Below are positions 36,392-44,420 of a stretch of 64,000 nt of DNA, one piece after another. Below the pieces are notes generated by a model. The model was given only the letters and a program-made list of their open reading frames with translations. It was not told where the DNA came from and did no database searches. The DNA comes from Merdibacter sp965119685 (GTDB lineage: Bacteria > Bacillota_I > Bacilli_A > Erysipelotrichales > Erysipelotrichaceae). Numbering within the stretch: the stretch's first letter is position 1; the number at the start of each line of letters is the position of its first letter. Made by a program: the position numbers and the translations under genes. The stretch covers positions 1,054,001-1,118,000 of the forward strand of contig OZ221971.1 of assembly GCA_965119685.1 (NCBI GenBank), read 5' to 3'.

Positions 36392-36641
36392 TGCCACTTT
36401 CTGGGCTTCATCTGGGCTTTTCGTGGTCTCGAAACGGGCTTTCCCGCGTCGCCCGGAACGGCCCGTTTCCCGCATCGCCTCGTAAACGAGCGGATGCCGA
36501 AAACCGCCGTCCTCCGTCCCTTGCGCGTACACCCGTCAAAAGCCCTTCTGCAGGTCTCTTCGCGTGCCGTCAGCGGGCCAGCACCCCTTGAAGGATGCCT
36601 TCGGCATCGGGTGCCCACGTGAAGAGAAAGGAGGTCCGCAC

Positions 36642-36989
36642 ATGAACGAAGGCTGGAAGAGGTTCCACGGCACGGACGAGGAGGTCATGTGGCGCATCCA
36701 GGTGCTGAAGCGCACCTCGCGCCTCTGCGCGGCCAAGGCCAAGGAGCTGGAGCGCATGGCGAAGGCGGACGGCGACATGCCCGCCATGGACCACGCGTCG
36801 CTCATGGACGTGCTGAAGCGCATCGACAACGTGATGGAGTGGCGGTTCGTGAACGCCCTGGGCGAGGTGGTGCTGGACGCAGACATCCTCGCCGAGAGCA
36901 TCGACTGCGAGACCCTGCGCTCCATGCGGCAGTGCGTCGTGAACGCCATCGTGGACATCGAGGAGGCGGAGGAGGGGCACGATGAGTGA
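36642..36989 (+). CDS. Small hypothetical protein of the mobile element
   Basis: A 115-residue, acidic, helical protein without membrane segment or recognised motif. I start at ATG 36642, 7 bases after AAAGGAGGT. It overlaps the next gene by 8 bases, so the two are co-translated. These two are the only plus-strand genes in the element and face away from parA. They are possibly expressed on their own schedule, for example on entry into a new host. Confidence 0.65.
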   Translation: MNEGWKRFHGTDEEVMWRIQVLKRTSRLCAAKAKELERMAKADGDMPAMDHASLMDVLKRIDNVMEWRFVNALGEVVLDADILAESIDCETLRSMRQCVVNAIVDIEEAEEGHDE

Positions 36990-37260
36990 CTACGGCATCA
37001 GGACCTACGCCGACCTGGCCGAGACCTGCCGCGGCATGGTGCTCGCCAACGAGATAGCCAGCCGCCCGCTGGAGCCGGTGAGCGGGGATTGGGCACCCTG
37101 GGACGAGATATTCCAGTGGTACATCGTCCAGGACCCGAGCTTCCTCATGGAGCACACCGACGAGCCGGTGTTCTACGACGCCGAGCTGGGGCTGTACGTC
37201 TGGGGGATAACCCACTTCGGAACCAGCTGGGACTACGTGCCCGCGCCGGAAATCCACTGA
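36982..37260 (+). CDS. Small hypothetical protein of conjugative-type elements
   Basis: A 92-residue acidic protein. Its second half (EIFQWYIVQD, then GLYVWGITHFGTSWDYV) resembles small proteins I associate with mobile elements of gut bacteria; function unknown. Acidic size and composition would fit a DNA-mimic or anti-restriction role, but this is only a suggestion. It starts inside the end of the previous gene and is followed by a strong terminator. Confidence 0.65.
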   Translation: MSDYGIRTYADLAETCRGMVLANEIASRPLEPVSGDWAPWDEIFQWYIVQDPSFLMEHTDEPVFYDAELGLYVWGITHFGTSWDYVPAPEIH

Positions 37261-37270
37261 CCCACAGGAA

Positions 37271-37305
37271 AGGGAGCAGCATCGCGCTGCTCCCTTATCT
37301 TTTTC
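37271..37305 (+). terminator. Bidirectional terminator between converging genes
   Basis: AGGGAGCAGC pairs perfectly with GCTGCTCCCT (10 bases, 5-base loop), and TTATCTTTTT follows. It also serves the relaxase gene arriving from the other strand. Confidence 0.8.
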
Positions 37306-37307
37306 GG

Positions 37308-38825
37308 CTACTCGTACTGCTTGTCCGCATCGGCCCCGTACTTCACGCGGCCACCGGCACGCCTTGCCGCCTTGTCCTCGCGTTCCTGCAGGCGCATGCG
37401 CTTTGCCTGCTCCTCGCGCTCGTCCTCGTGGGCAAGGGCCTTCTCGGCTGACTTCAGGCGCTTCTCGGCGTCCCACATGTTCCTGCGGGACTCGTACAGA
37501 CGCCTCTCCGCAGCTTCGCGCTCCCGGCGGCGCTGCTCCTCCATGGCCTGCTGAAGCAGCATGCGCAGCATCATGGCCGTCATGTCCGCCATCATGCGGG
37601 ACACGGGGTCCTTGGCATCGCGCCCGGCCTTGGCGAACACCCACGCGCCAGCCAGCAGGCTCGGGCACGGGTGGTTGAGCGCGTCGCACGCCTCCTTGGA
37701 GGCGTGGAACTCGCGCCTCGCAGCGTCCACCTCGGCTTGCAGCTTCGCCAGCTGCTCCTCGGGGTGGCGCTCCGCCTCCATGAGCTGCTCGTAACGCTCG
37801 TCCATGAACGGCTCGCCGCTCTCGCGGCTGCGGTCGATGTGCGCCCTCTGGAGGTCGCCCGCCATCTGCGCCACGTCGGACTCCTCCACGGCGTACACGT
37901 CGAATGAAGGCTCTGCCGGCGAATCCGGCTGCGGTTCCGCCGCGACGGTTGCCACGGGAACAGGTGCCGGCGCGTCTTCCTTCTGGGCCTCCGCCTGCCT
38001 CTGCTTCTCCTCGAAGTAGGCCTCGACGCCTTCCTTGGTCAGGTCGTCGGCGAGGTTGGAGGCGCGGCGCCTTCTCTTGCGCTTGGTCTTGCCCAGCGGG
38101 TCGTGCGCCTTGTAGCTCCAGCCCACGGTCTCCTCGCCGGTCTCCTTGTCCACCTTGCGCACCTCGTTCAGCTCCACGCCGCGCAGCCTAAGCTCCTCGC
38201 GGAACTCGTCCATGCTGGACGACGCGTTGCGGGCTTCCTCGACGCGGTTTCCCAGCATGCGCTCGAAAGCGCCCGGCTCGAACTCGCTCTTACGGTCCGC
38301 CCATCTCGTCCTCTGCGCGCCCGGCTGGGGACCCACCACGGAGAAGCCCATCTGTCTGCTCAACTGGTCGTTCTTGCGCTTGACCGTGGCGTGGTCGGTG
38401 CCGTGCGCGATGGCGTTGCCCGTCTCCAAATCGTGGTTCGCTATGGTGGCGTGGACGTGCACGCAGCCGCCCTCGCCGTCGGTGTGGACCGTGACCCAGC
38501 ACGGGGCGTTGGGTGCCACCTCCTTGCACAGCAGGTAGCCGTACTCGCAGGCTCGCTGGATGTCCTCGGGGTCGTCCTTGGACAGCTCCTCGGGTGCCCA
38601 CGAGACGCGCACCTCGAACCCCTCGTTCTCGCGCCCCTGGTTCTGTCTCTTCATGGCGGAGCAGAAGCGCACGAACTCCTCGCGGGAATCACCGTCGCCC
38701 ATCTGGGCGGCGATGCGGTTCGTCCTGTTCTGGATGTTCTCGGTGCGCTTCTTTCCCTCGCCGAGTTCCGTGTAGGCCATGCGCCCGTAGACGTTCGGCA
38801 GGGGCTGGATGTGAGTCGTTGACAT
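37308..38825 (-). CDS. Relaxase (mobilization nuclease, MobA-like)
   Basis: A 505-residue protein that would nick the element's oriT and lead the strand into a recipient. The N-terminal relaxase domain has the metal-binding histidine set VHTDGEGGCVHVHATIANHD (His114, His123, His125, His131), and the likely catalytic Tyr lies among the first residues (Tyr13 or Tyr18). From about residue 250 the protein is charged and coiled-coil forming, ending in a long Glu/Arg/Ala helix. The ATG overlaps the mobC stop by one base. The element lacks visible type IV secretion genes, so it must borrow a conjugation machine. Confidence 0.85.
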   Translation of the reverse strand: MSTTHIQPLPNVYGRMAYTELGEGKKRTENIQNRTNRIAAQMGDGDSREEFVRFCSAMKRQNQGRENEGFEVRVSWAPEELSKDDPEDIQRACEYGYLLCKEVAPNAPCWVTVHTDGEGGCVHVHATIANHDLETGNAIAHGTDHATVKRKNDQLSRQMGFSVVGPQPGAQRTRWADRKSEFEPGAFERMLGNRVEEARNASSSMDEFREELRLRGVELNEVRKVDKETGEETVGWSYKAHDPLGKTKRKRRRRASNLADDLTKEGVEAYFEEKQRQAEAQKEDAPAPVPVATVAAEPQPDSPAEPSFDVYAVEESDVAQMAGDLQRAHIDRSRESGEPFMDERYEQLMEAERHPEEQLAKLQAEVDAARREFHASKEACDALNHPCPSLLAGAWVFAKAGRDAKDPVSRMMADMTAMMLRMLLQQAMEEQRRREREAAERRLYESRRNMWDAEKRLKSAEKALAHEDEREEQAKRMRLQEREDKAARRAGGRVKYGADADKQYE

Positions 38826-39346
38826 CAGGCATCACCTCCCATCCCGAACCAGTAATTGACGAGCCGCCTCAACCTGCCCGGGTCATCTGGATACATCAGC
38901 GCGGAGAACATGTCTGACCCGAAATCCTGGCGCAGGGTCTCCACCTCGCGGGCCAGCTTCGACAGCTCGCCGCGCACCTCTTCGAGGCTCTTTTCGCATC
39001 CGTCCATGGTGTCGGAGCGGAGCATGCCCCCGCGCCCTTTCGCCTCGGCGTTCAGCGTCCTCGCAATCTGGTTCACGTTGACGCCTATGCGTCTCGCCTC
39101 CATCGCCAGACGCTCCGCGTCGGCGTTCTTCGTCACCACGTACACGGGGTTGGAACCAGCGCCCTCGCCGGGCACGGTCCAGCTGCGCAGCACGGCGGAG
39201 CGGGTCATGCCCGTGCTCTCGCAGACCGCATCCAAAGCAGCAAGCTCCTCGTCCGAGAATCGCACCTGCACGGTACGGTTCTTGCGCTGCTTCTTGGACG
39301 CCTGGCGGCGCACGCGGCTGCTTCTCTTTTCGGCACTCACTGCCAT
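38825..39346 (-). CDS. MobC-like relaxosome accessory protein
   Basis: A 173-residue protein of the bacterial mobilization (MobC) type. The basic N-terminus is followed by a ribbon-helix-helix-like segment (RTVQVRFSDEELAALDAVCE) and the typical RIGVNVNQIARTLNAEA block near residue 95. It helps the relaxase melt and grip oriT. I start at ATG 39346, with GGGAGG 9 bases ahead; the open frame runs further upstream through the hairpin-rich noncoding region. Confidence 0.85.
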   Translation of the reverse strand: MAVSAEKRSSRVRRQASKKQRKNRTVQVRFSDEELAALDAVCESTGMTRSAVLRSWTVPGEGAGSNPVYVVTKNADAERLAMEARRIGVNVNQIARTLNAEAKGRGGMLRSDTMDGCEKSLEEVRGELSKLAREVETLRQDFGSDMFSALMYPDDPGRLRRLVNYWFGMGGDA

Positions 39347-39666
39347 ATCAACACCTCCCTTTTTTCTATCAATCGCCCGCGTCTGTTCGACGCGATTTCT
39401 CGCAAATGCTTTCGCAGGGAAAAAGGTAGCGAGCATGGGACTTGTCCCTACAAAACTTCCGGTTTTTTCGCTGCGGCGAAAAATACCTCCGTTTTGTATG
39501 TACACGTCCCGCTCGCGAGGGGGCAGCTTTCGCTGTCCCCTTCGAACCCCCAGGGGTGCCCTGTTCCCAACCGGTTTCAGCCGACGACTCGGCAGAACTC
39601 TCCATTCGGAACGGGGCACGCCGGACACCCCTTGCGGGGTGCCGGATGGAGGCACGACTGCCTCCT
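39347..39666. other. Candidate oriT region upstream of mobC
   Basis: A 320-base noncoding stretch directly upstream of the mobilization genes, full of short inverted repeats. GGGA/TCCC lies at 39437-39448; TTTTTCGC/GCGAAAAA with a 4-base loop at 39464-39483; a GGGGCAGC/GCTGTCCCC hairpin near 39520-39540; and CACCCC/GGGGTG at 39626-39641. Location and structure match the usual place of oriT, but I cannot identify a nic site by family consensus. Confidence 0.4.
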
Positions 39667-39984
39667 TTACATGCCCTCGCCGTAGCCCCTCACGGGCATA
39701 GGCTCGCGTGCATCGTGGGCGGAATCGCCGCCCGAATCGGACGCGGCGGGCGCTCCGTTCTGGGCGGTCGCCTTGCCCGCTTCGCCACCCTTCGAAGATG
39801 CCTTTTCGGGCAGGTTGTCGCGCAGGAAGCGTGCGGCCCTGCGCATGTCGGTGACGTTCATATCGCCCAGCTCGGGGTACTCTTCGAGCATCACACGACC
39901 GACCTGCTTGTAATACTCCTCGCGCCTCGCCTCGGCCTCCTTGATGGCCTTGTTGATGTCCGAGTAACGCTTCTTCGTTGCCAT
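39667..39984 (-). CDS. Small hypothetical protein of the mobile element
   Basis: A 105-residue protein, basic and helical at the N-terminus (SDINKAIKEAEARREEYYKQ) and Gly/Ala/Ser-rich, disordered at the C-terminus. GGAGG lies 8 bases before ATG. It follows the zinc-ribbon membrane protein gene by 14 bases and precedes the oriT-like region, so a mobilization or regulatory role is plausible. No family is recognised. Confidence 0.65.
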   Translation of the reverse strand: MATKKRYSDINKAIKEAEARREEYYKQVGRVMLEEYPELGDMNVTDMRRAARFLRDNLPEKASSKGGEAGKATAQNGAPAASDSGGDSAHDAREPMPVRGYGEGM

Positions 39985-39998
39985 ATCGAATACCTCCT

Positions 39999-40688
39999 TT
40001 AATCAGAAATCGGCATGCTGCCGTACATCAAAATCGTGCCGTTACCAAGGTCCTCGATGGTCTGCTCGCCACCGCCATCGGTGCCCTGAACATTGCCGCC
40101 GTTAGTGTCTTCGACAGCCGGGATGTCCCATGTCGGCATAGAGCTAAAATCGACGTTCTTCGAAATCATGAACACCGAGAAAATCAGAACGAGCGTAAGA
40201 CCGATGCCCATAGCAACGGCCTCAATCGCCTTGCCCCCGTCGTTCACGATTTTCCACTTCGTATCCCGCTCGGCATACCCGCAGCGCTTGCATACGTAAT
40301 ACTTGTGCGTCACCGAATAATTGCCACGATAGAACGCCCACATCGGAACAAGCGCGGACACAATGACAACTATCAGCGCCAGTACGGTGACGAACATGTT
40401 GCGCAACAGGAACGCCAGCACAACCGCAATGAGCGGAGCGAACATCATCGCAATCACCGTGGCCGGCTTGCGATACGTCACGTCGCTCACAATCTGCGTT
40501 GTGATAGTCGCATGGCCGCAATACGGACAGCAGAGAAGCGTTTCCGTGTCCGCCGGAACGGGCGTCTGAGGAGCGGGCTGCGCCGCAGCCTCATACGCTT
40601 CCAATGCAGCCCTCTCCTCCGCTGTGAGCATCCCGCGCTTGGCCTTCAGGTGCAGCCTCGCGTACTCCTCCTTGGTCAAATTCGTCAT
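39999..40688 (-). CDS. Membrane protein with two zinc ribbons
   Basis: A 229-residue protein with a cytoplasmic CCPYCGH zinc knuckle near residue 53 and a second, CKRCGY, near 142. Between them lie two membrane spans (about 85-125), and one more span follows (about 160-180). The N-terminal 45 residues form a short helical domain (LTKEEYARLHLKAKRGMLT). It sits between the SF3 helicase and a small unknown gene, with only 4 bases after the helicase gene, so it is in the replication operon. The function is unknown; membrane tethering of replication or transfer proteins is conceivable. Confidence 0.7.
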   Translation of the reverse strand: MTNLTKEEYARLHLKAKRGMLTAEERAALEAYEAAAQPAPQTPVPADTETLLCCPYCGHATITTQIVSDVTYRKPATVIAMMFAPLIAVVLAFLLRNMFVTVLALIVVIVSALVPMWAFYRGNYSVTHKYYVCKRCGYAERDTKWKIVNDGGKAIEAVAMGIGLTLVLIFSVFMISKNVDFSSMPTWDIPAVEDTNGGNVQGTDGGGEQTIEDLGNGTILMYGSMPISD

Positions 40689-40692
40689 ATCC

Positions 40693-42492
40693 CTAATCCT
40701 CCTTATCCTCTGAATCTGTTTCGTTGCTACCGCCCGAGCCGAGAGGCACCGTACGCACGAGACCCCTCACGCGGGCGGGCAGGTCGGGCATGCAGACACG
40801 GCCCTGGTCGGAACCGCGGTACGCCTTGTTCATCCACTCGGTCACCTCATACTCGGCAATCAGCGGCTCGGGCTGCGCCCTCATCTCGTCGGGCACGAAC
40901 ACCGGGTTGTCGGTGTACGACCACTCATGCCACTCCGGCAGGAGGCGCTTGATGTCAGCGATGAGCGCCTTGCGGCTCTCGGGCCTGCCGGACGGGATGT
41001 TCCTCTGGAACCAGTGGCGGTACAGGTCGTGGATGAACTGCCACGAGAGGATGTCCCAGGATGCCTCCGGCAGCACGTCGCCCAGGAACTGGCGAACGGG
41101 GTCGTTGACCTCCCGGAACTCGTCCAGAAGCGCGGTGCATGCCTGCGGCTCGTCCAACTCGTAGTAGTCGGTCTCCGCCAGCAGGTGGTACAGCACGTAC
41201 TCCAGCACCTCCTTGCGCTTCAGGTAGTCGTCCTTGATGTACTTGCGCTCGTTGCCCTCGAAGCGCTTCTCGAACGGCACGACCAGCAGACGGCGGTACA
41301 TGGACTCGGACCTGTCGCGGAGCCTCGGCAGCTCGTTGACGCACTGGACCATGAACCCCTTGAAAAGGACCGTGCGCGGCTCCTTGAACTTGCGGTTCAG
41401 CTGGAACGGGTCCCCCGTGATGATGGACTTGAGCGCCGCCGCATCGTCCACGAATGTGCCCGTGTCGTTCTCGTCCGTGATTACGGCGGAAATGCGCATC
41501 AGCGGCTCCAGCATGAACGGGGAAGAGAAGTCCTTCAGCGAGATGGACTCCCAGGAACCGCGCCCCAGCAGGTTGCGCATGAGGGAGCACAGCGTGCCCT
41601 TGCCGTTGTTGCCGGACGTGGAGTAGAACCACGCGCTCTTGTTCCAGCTGACGCCGGGGCGGACGACCGCTCCGACAATCTGCCACAGCAGCCGTACGAT
41701 GCTCTCGTCGTCGGACAGCTCGCCCATCCAGGACACGACGTCCCAGTCGGTGCCGTCCTCGTCGTTATGTATCACGGGGTTCGGGGCGTTCTCAACGAAG
41801 TCCACGCGCACCTTGCCGGTGAACACGAAATCCGGGTCGAAGCCCAAAAGCATCTTGTTCCCGTAGTCGTACACGCCGTTGTTCACCACCACCAGGTCGC
41901 GGTCGGCGGTGCGCGCCTTTACCTCGCAGATGGCGCGCAGAACCGCAATCGTCTCGTCGACGCCACGAATCGTAATCGCGCTGTCGTAGCTGCGGATGAG
42001 CCGCGTCAGACCATCCTCGGAGACGTCGTAGGTGCCCTCGTTGTCGCCGGACGTCTGGTAGACGCCGATGTCGAAGTTGCCATCGTCGCCCGCATCCTTC
42101 CAGAGGATGCCCACCGCGTGATGCAACTCGCGCACAACCAGCGCAATCTGGTACGGGTCCAGGTGCTTGCGCAGGCGCAGGCGGGCGTCTCCCGTCTTCT
42201 GGTCGGGATAGGCGTCCTTCTGCTTCGCGCCCACTGGCGCGTCCGGGTCGCGGGGACCCAGGTTGTACGCCTCGATGGCGTTGTTGGTCGCCTGCAGAAG
42301 CTCCCGCTCGACCTGTTCGGGAGCGGGACGTATGTCCACGTCGATGCCCGCCAAATAATCCTCTGTGACCTTTCTAATCAGCTCGTTCTCGGTCATGTCT
42401 TGACCTGCGAAAACGAACGTGCTATCATAATCGCAGGTAGAGGCCGTCCCGGAAGCTGCGCAGGCAACGGGGCGGTTTTCTTTTTCGCCCAT
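40693..42492 (-). CDS. SF3 helicase, D5/P4-type replication protein
   Basis: A 599-residue replication protein. The C-terminal superfamily 3 helicase has Walker A SGNNGKGT (293-300), Walker B region ISAVITDENDT near 345 and the sensor region KGFMVQCVNELPRLRDRS near 390, as in phage P4 alpha and D5-like primase-helicases. The first 290 residues contain no clear zinc finger or TOPRIM primase, so priming may come from elsewhere. I start at ATG 42492, 7 bases after GGAGG. Its neighbours are an HTH gene and an iteron region, which together look like a replication module. Confidence 0.85.
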   Translation of the reverse strand: MGEKENRPVACAASGTASTCDYDSTFVFAGQDMTENELIRKVTEDYLAGIDVDIRPAPEQVERELLQATNNAIEAYNLGPRDPDAPVGAKQKDAYPDQKTGDARLRLRKHLDPYQIALVVRELHHAVGILWKDAGDDGNFDIGVYQTSGDNEGTYDVSEDGLTRLIRSYDSAITIRGVDETIAVLRAICEVKARTADRDLVVVNNGVYDYGNKMLLGFDPDFVFTGKVRVDFVENAPNPVIHNDEDGTDWDVVSWMGELSDDESIVRLLWQIVGAVVRPGVSWNKSAWFYSTSGNNGKGTLCSLMRNLLGRGSWESISLKDFSSPFMLEPLMRISAVITDENDTGTFVDDAAALKSIITGDPFQLNRKFKEPRTVLFKGFMVQCVNELPRLRDRSESMYRRLLVVPFEKRFEGNERKYIKDDYLKRKEVLEYVLYHLLAETDYYELDEPQACTALLDEFREVNDPVRQFLGDVLPEASWDILSWQFIHDLYRHWFQRNIPSGRPESRKALIADIKRLLPEWHEWSYTDNPVFVPDEMRAQPEPLIAEYEVTEWMNKAYRGSDQGRVCMPDLPARVRGLVRTVPLGSGGSNETDSEDKED

Positions 42493-42504
42493 ATTCACAC
42501 CTCC

Positions 42505-42726
42505 TTAATTCGTTAGCTCGACGCGCCTCACGTTGGCGCTCTTCCACGCCTCAAGGTCATCCACCTTGTAACGGACCGCATTGCCGACCTTGTAGTAACT
42601 CGGGCCTTTGCCTTGACAACGCCAGACGCGGAGCGTCCCGGCGCTCAGGCCGAGCAATTCCGCCGCTTCGTACGTCGTCATGTAACAGGGTTTCGACCCC
42701 TTCGTCTTCTTCTGTTCTTTAGCCAT
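42505..42726 (-). CDS. Excisionase-family HTH protein (HTH_17 type)
   Basis: A 73-residue protein with a MerR-like winged HTH: MTTYEAAELLGLSAGTLRVW, then KGPSYYKVGNAVRYKVDDLEAW. This pattern is common to small excisionase/regulator proteins of mobile elements. I start at ATG 42726, 8 bases after GGAGG. It is the first gene of the replication operon, ending 12 bases before the helicase start. It may direct excision, regulate replication, or both. Confidence 0.82.
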   Translation of the reverse strand: MAKEQKKTKGSKPCYMTTYEAAELLGLSAGTLRVWRCQGKGPSYYKVGNAVRYKVDDLEAWKSANVRRVELTN

Positions 42727-42761
42727 ATCAGCCACCTCCATGTTCAGAATCCGTTACACGA

Positions 42762-42841
42762 GAACAAAAAAGCTCCCGTGGAAACCAAAGAAGGACATAG
42801 GCAGAACATGCCTTGTCTATCTCGGTTTCCACGGGAGCTTC
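42762..42841 (-). terminator. Strong hairpin ahead of the replication operon
   Basis: A perfect 16-base stem (AGCTCCCGTGGAAACC 42771-42786 with 42824-42839) encloses a second stem (GACA/AGGCA with TGCCT/TGTC). On the minus strand it is followed by a T-run, so it should stop or attenuate transcripts coming from the iteron region before they reach the HTH and helicase genes. Confidence 0.65.
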
Positions 42842-43080
42842 GTGTTCGTTATTTCGCCCGTGACGCACGGCCTATTTGACCGAGCGCTCGGCTCCTATTC
42901 CCGGTAGCAACCCCGCATCAAAGACGGGACGGGTGCTGAGCCATTTATCTATACAACTGGTATTATACAGCGTTAACTCGATTAACGCAATACCCGATAT
43001 TCCGTCTCCGCAGGTCAGAGGCTTGTTTCCACTCGTATACGAGCGGAAAACGTCCGAAAAAAAAATTTCCGCGCGCCCAT

Positions 43081-43580
43081 GTTCCGCTGCTTCGTTCAAA
43101 AAGTGGAACAAGTGGAACATCCGCCTCTACTCCCCGATAAACACGGGGAACATTGCGTTCCACTTTCGGATTGGAAAGTGGAACGAGCCACCAAGAAGCT
43201 GAAAGCAGAAGAAGGGCCGTACACGGCAGGAGAGGGAACCTCTGACACACTTTGACACACTTTGAAGTGTGTCAGAGATTTCCCGCATTCATCGGCTTCC
43301 CCGAGCGATTGCCCGTTTTTCTGACACACTTCCATTTTTTATAGTGTGTCGGTACTTTCGTAGGATTTATCGGCTTCCTCGGACGCTTGACACACTAAAC
43401 ACACTATTTTTCCAACCTACGCGTACAGAGAAATTTTTTCCCTATATATATCTATATATTTATTTTTTTTCTCTCGCGCGCATTGGTTCAAAAAAAGGTG
43501 TGTCAAGTGTGTCAGATGGTTGTACTCCCCGATAAACTGGGGAAAGTTCTGACACACTATTTTTTCGCGATAGTGTGTCA
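43081..43580. other. Iteron-rich candidate replication origin
   Basis: Three short repeat families are packed here. TGACACACT or its complement occurs perfectly eight times (43243, 43253, 43266, 43322, 43388, 43506, 43550, 43572) and nearly so at 43343, 43397 and 43497. AGTGGAAC or its complement occurs at 43102, 43111, 43157 and 43177. TACTCCCCGATAAAC plus GGGGAA occurs twice (43129 and 43523), with relatives at 43287 and 43366. An AT-rich stretch lies at 43429-43475. Overlapping minus-strand frames across it are by-products of the repeats. Confidence 0.65.
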
Positions 43581-43735
43581 GAACCCGAAATCGCACATGC
43601 CCGCCCCCTGCTGTACCCAGACCCAAGACCCGAACCAGCCGCCCGTAGGGCGGCCAATCACAGCATCGAGCGAGAGCGAGATGCGCACCTGCATCCGCCT
43701 TTGCTTCTCTGACGCTCTCAGAGGCGTTTTAAGGC

Positions 43736-43781
43736 ACGAAAAAGCCCGCCAGGGTAACGGAGTACCCCAACGGGCTTAAAA
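43736..43781 (-). terminator. Hairpin near the right end of the element
   Basis: On the minus strand AAGCCCG and CGGGCTT form a stem with an inner GGGGTACT/ACCCTGG-like pairing, followed by TTTTT. It is framed by GCGTTTTAAG and CTTAAAACG, the latter repeated once, which may be part of the element's end. Confidence 0.5.
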
Positions 43782-43827
43782 CGTCTTAAAACGCAAAATA
43801 CAGCGTCCTATGATTGCAATGCGAAAT

Positions 43828-43852
43828 GGGAGCGCCCCTATCTGGCGCTCCC
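43828..43852 (-). terminator. Probable terminator of ssrA
   Basis: A perfect 9-base stem, GGGAGCGCC with GGCGCTCCC, 60 bases beyond the tmRNA 3' end, followed on the minus strand by ATTTCG. The T-run is weak. Confidence 0.6.
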
Positions 43853-43911
43853 AAATCTATACACAAGCGCGAACTCATTCCGAAAGAAGAATAGTTCGAC
43901 GCTTCCTACTC

Positions 43912-44295
43912 TGGTGGAGGTGAGGGGGATCGAACCCCTGTCCAGAAACAGTCTCCCATACAGACCTCTACAGCTTATCTCATGACTGAATAATCCGCCG
44001 GTTTGCGCATGAGCCGACATCCGCCGGATGTGCTTCTTTCATTTTCGTGCAGAGAGCCGAAGCGCTCCCTCTGCCTTAAGCCCCACTAGATTACGCTCAC
44101 CAAAACAGCGCGGAACACTCTGTTATTGGGAGGCTGCAAACCTATCGTTGGTTATTAAGCAGCAAATGCAACGGCACGGTTTCCACCGAACACGTTAGCA
44201 AATTTAGTTTTTGCGTTTAATTTAGGTCGATTATTACGTAATCACTCGGCTGCAGTCCATATCAGACATATCCCTGTCGAAACCAGAACACCCCC
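43912..44295 (-). ncRNA. ssrA: Transfer-messenger RNA
   Basis: A 384-base tmRNA that rescues stalled ribosomes. The 5' end GGGGGTG pairs with CACCTCC just before the encoded CCA (acceptor stem, one G-U). The 5' part reads GGGGGTGTTCTGGTTTCGAC, the universal tmRNA start, and the T arm is GGGTTCGATCCC. The tag frame (44214-44158) encodes AKTKFANVFGGNRAVAFAA and ends in two TAA codons. The last residues AFAA are a good ClpXP/Lon signal. It borders the right end of the GC-rich element; its intact 3' end shows that integration did not disrupt it. Confidence 0.96.
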
Positions 44296-44420
44296 TGTTT
44301 CCGATAGGCAATCCTATTCTACCACATAGAATGGATTTATACAAGCACGCCCCACCTTGACAAAGCGCAGCTTTTTCCATAAGATAGAATCGTGATTCGT
44401 GCTGATAAGGAGGGAACGCT

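Larger units (their letters stand above)
27213..43827. mobile_element. Integrated GC-rich mobilizable replicon (about 16.6 kb)
   Basis: The segment is visibly richer in G and C than everything around it, and codon third positions are mostly G/C. Contents in order: serine recombinase, type I restriction-modification operon with one extra gene, ribbon-helix-helix and ParA proteins, two small unknown genes, relaxase and MobC, an oriT-like region, three further genes including an SF3 helicase, an HTH protein and an iteron region. The left edge is placed at the recombinase terminator. The right edge is at the last element-like hairpin beside ssrA. I found no clear direct repeat marking att sites, so both edges are approximate. 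Confidence 0.7.

Noticed and set aside
42872..43657. Several overlapping minus-strand frames of 65 to 95 codons in the iteron region
   Set aside because: Their similar peptides (VYRGV repeats) arise from the DNA repeats themselves. The frames overlap one another and lack ribosome sites.
43895..43935. A direct repeat of the tmRNA 3' end or of the guaA 3' end as att site for the island
   Set aside because: I compared both ends by eye with the opposite boundary and found only very short matches. No att pair can be claimed.
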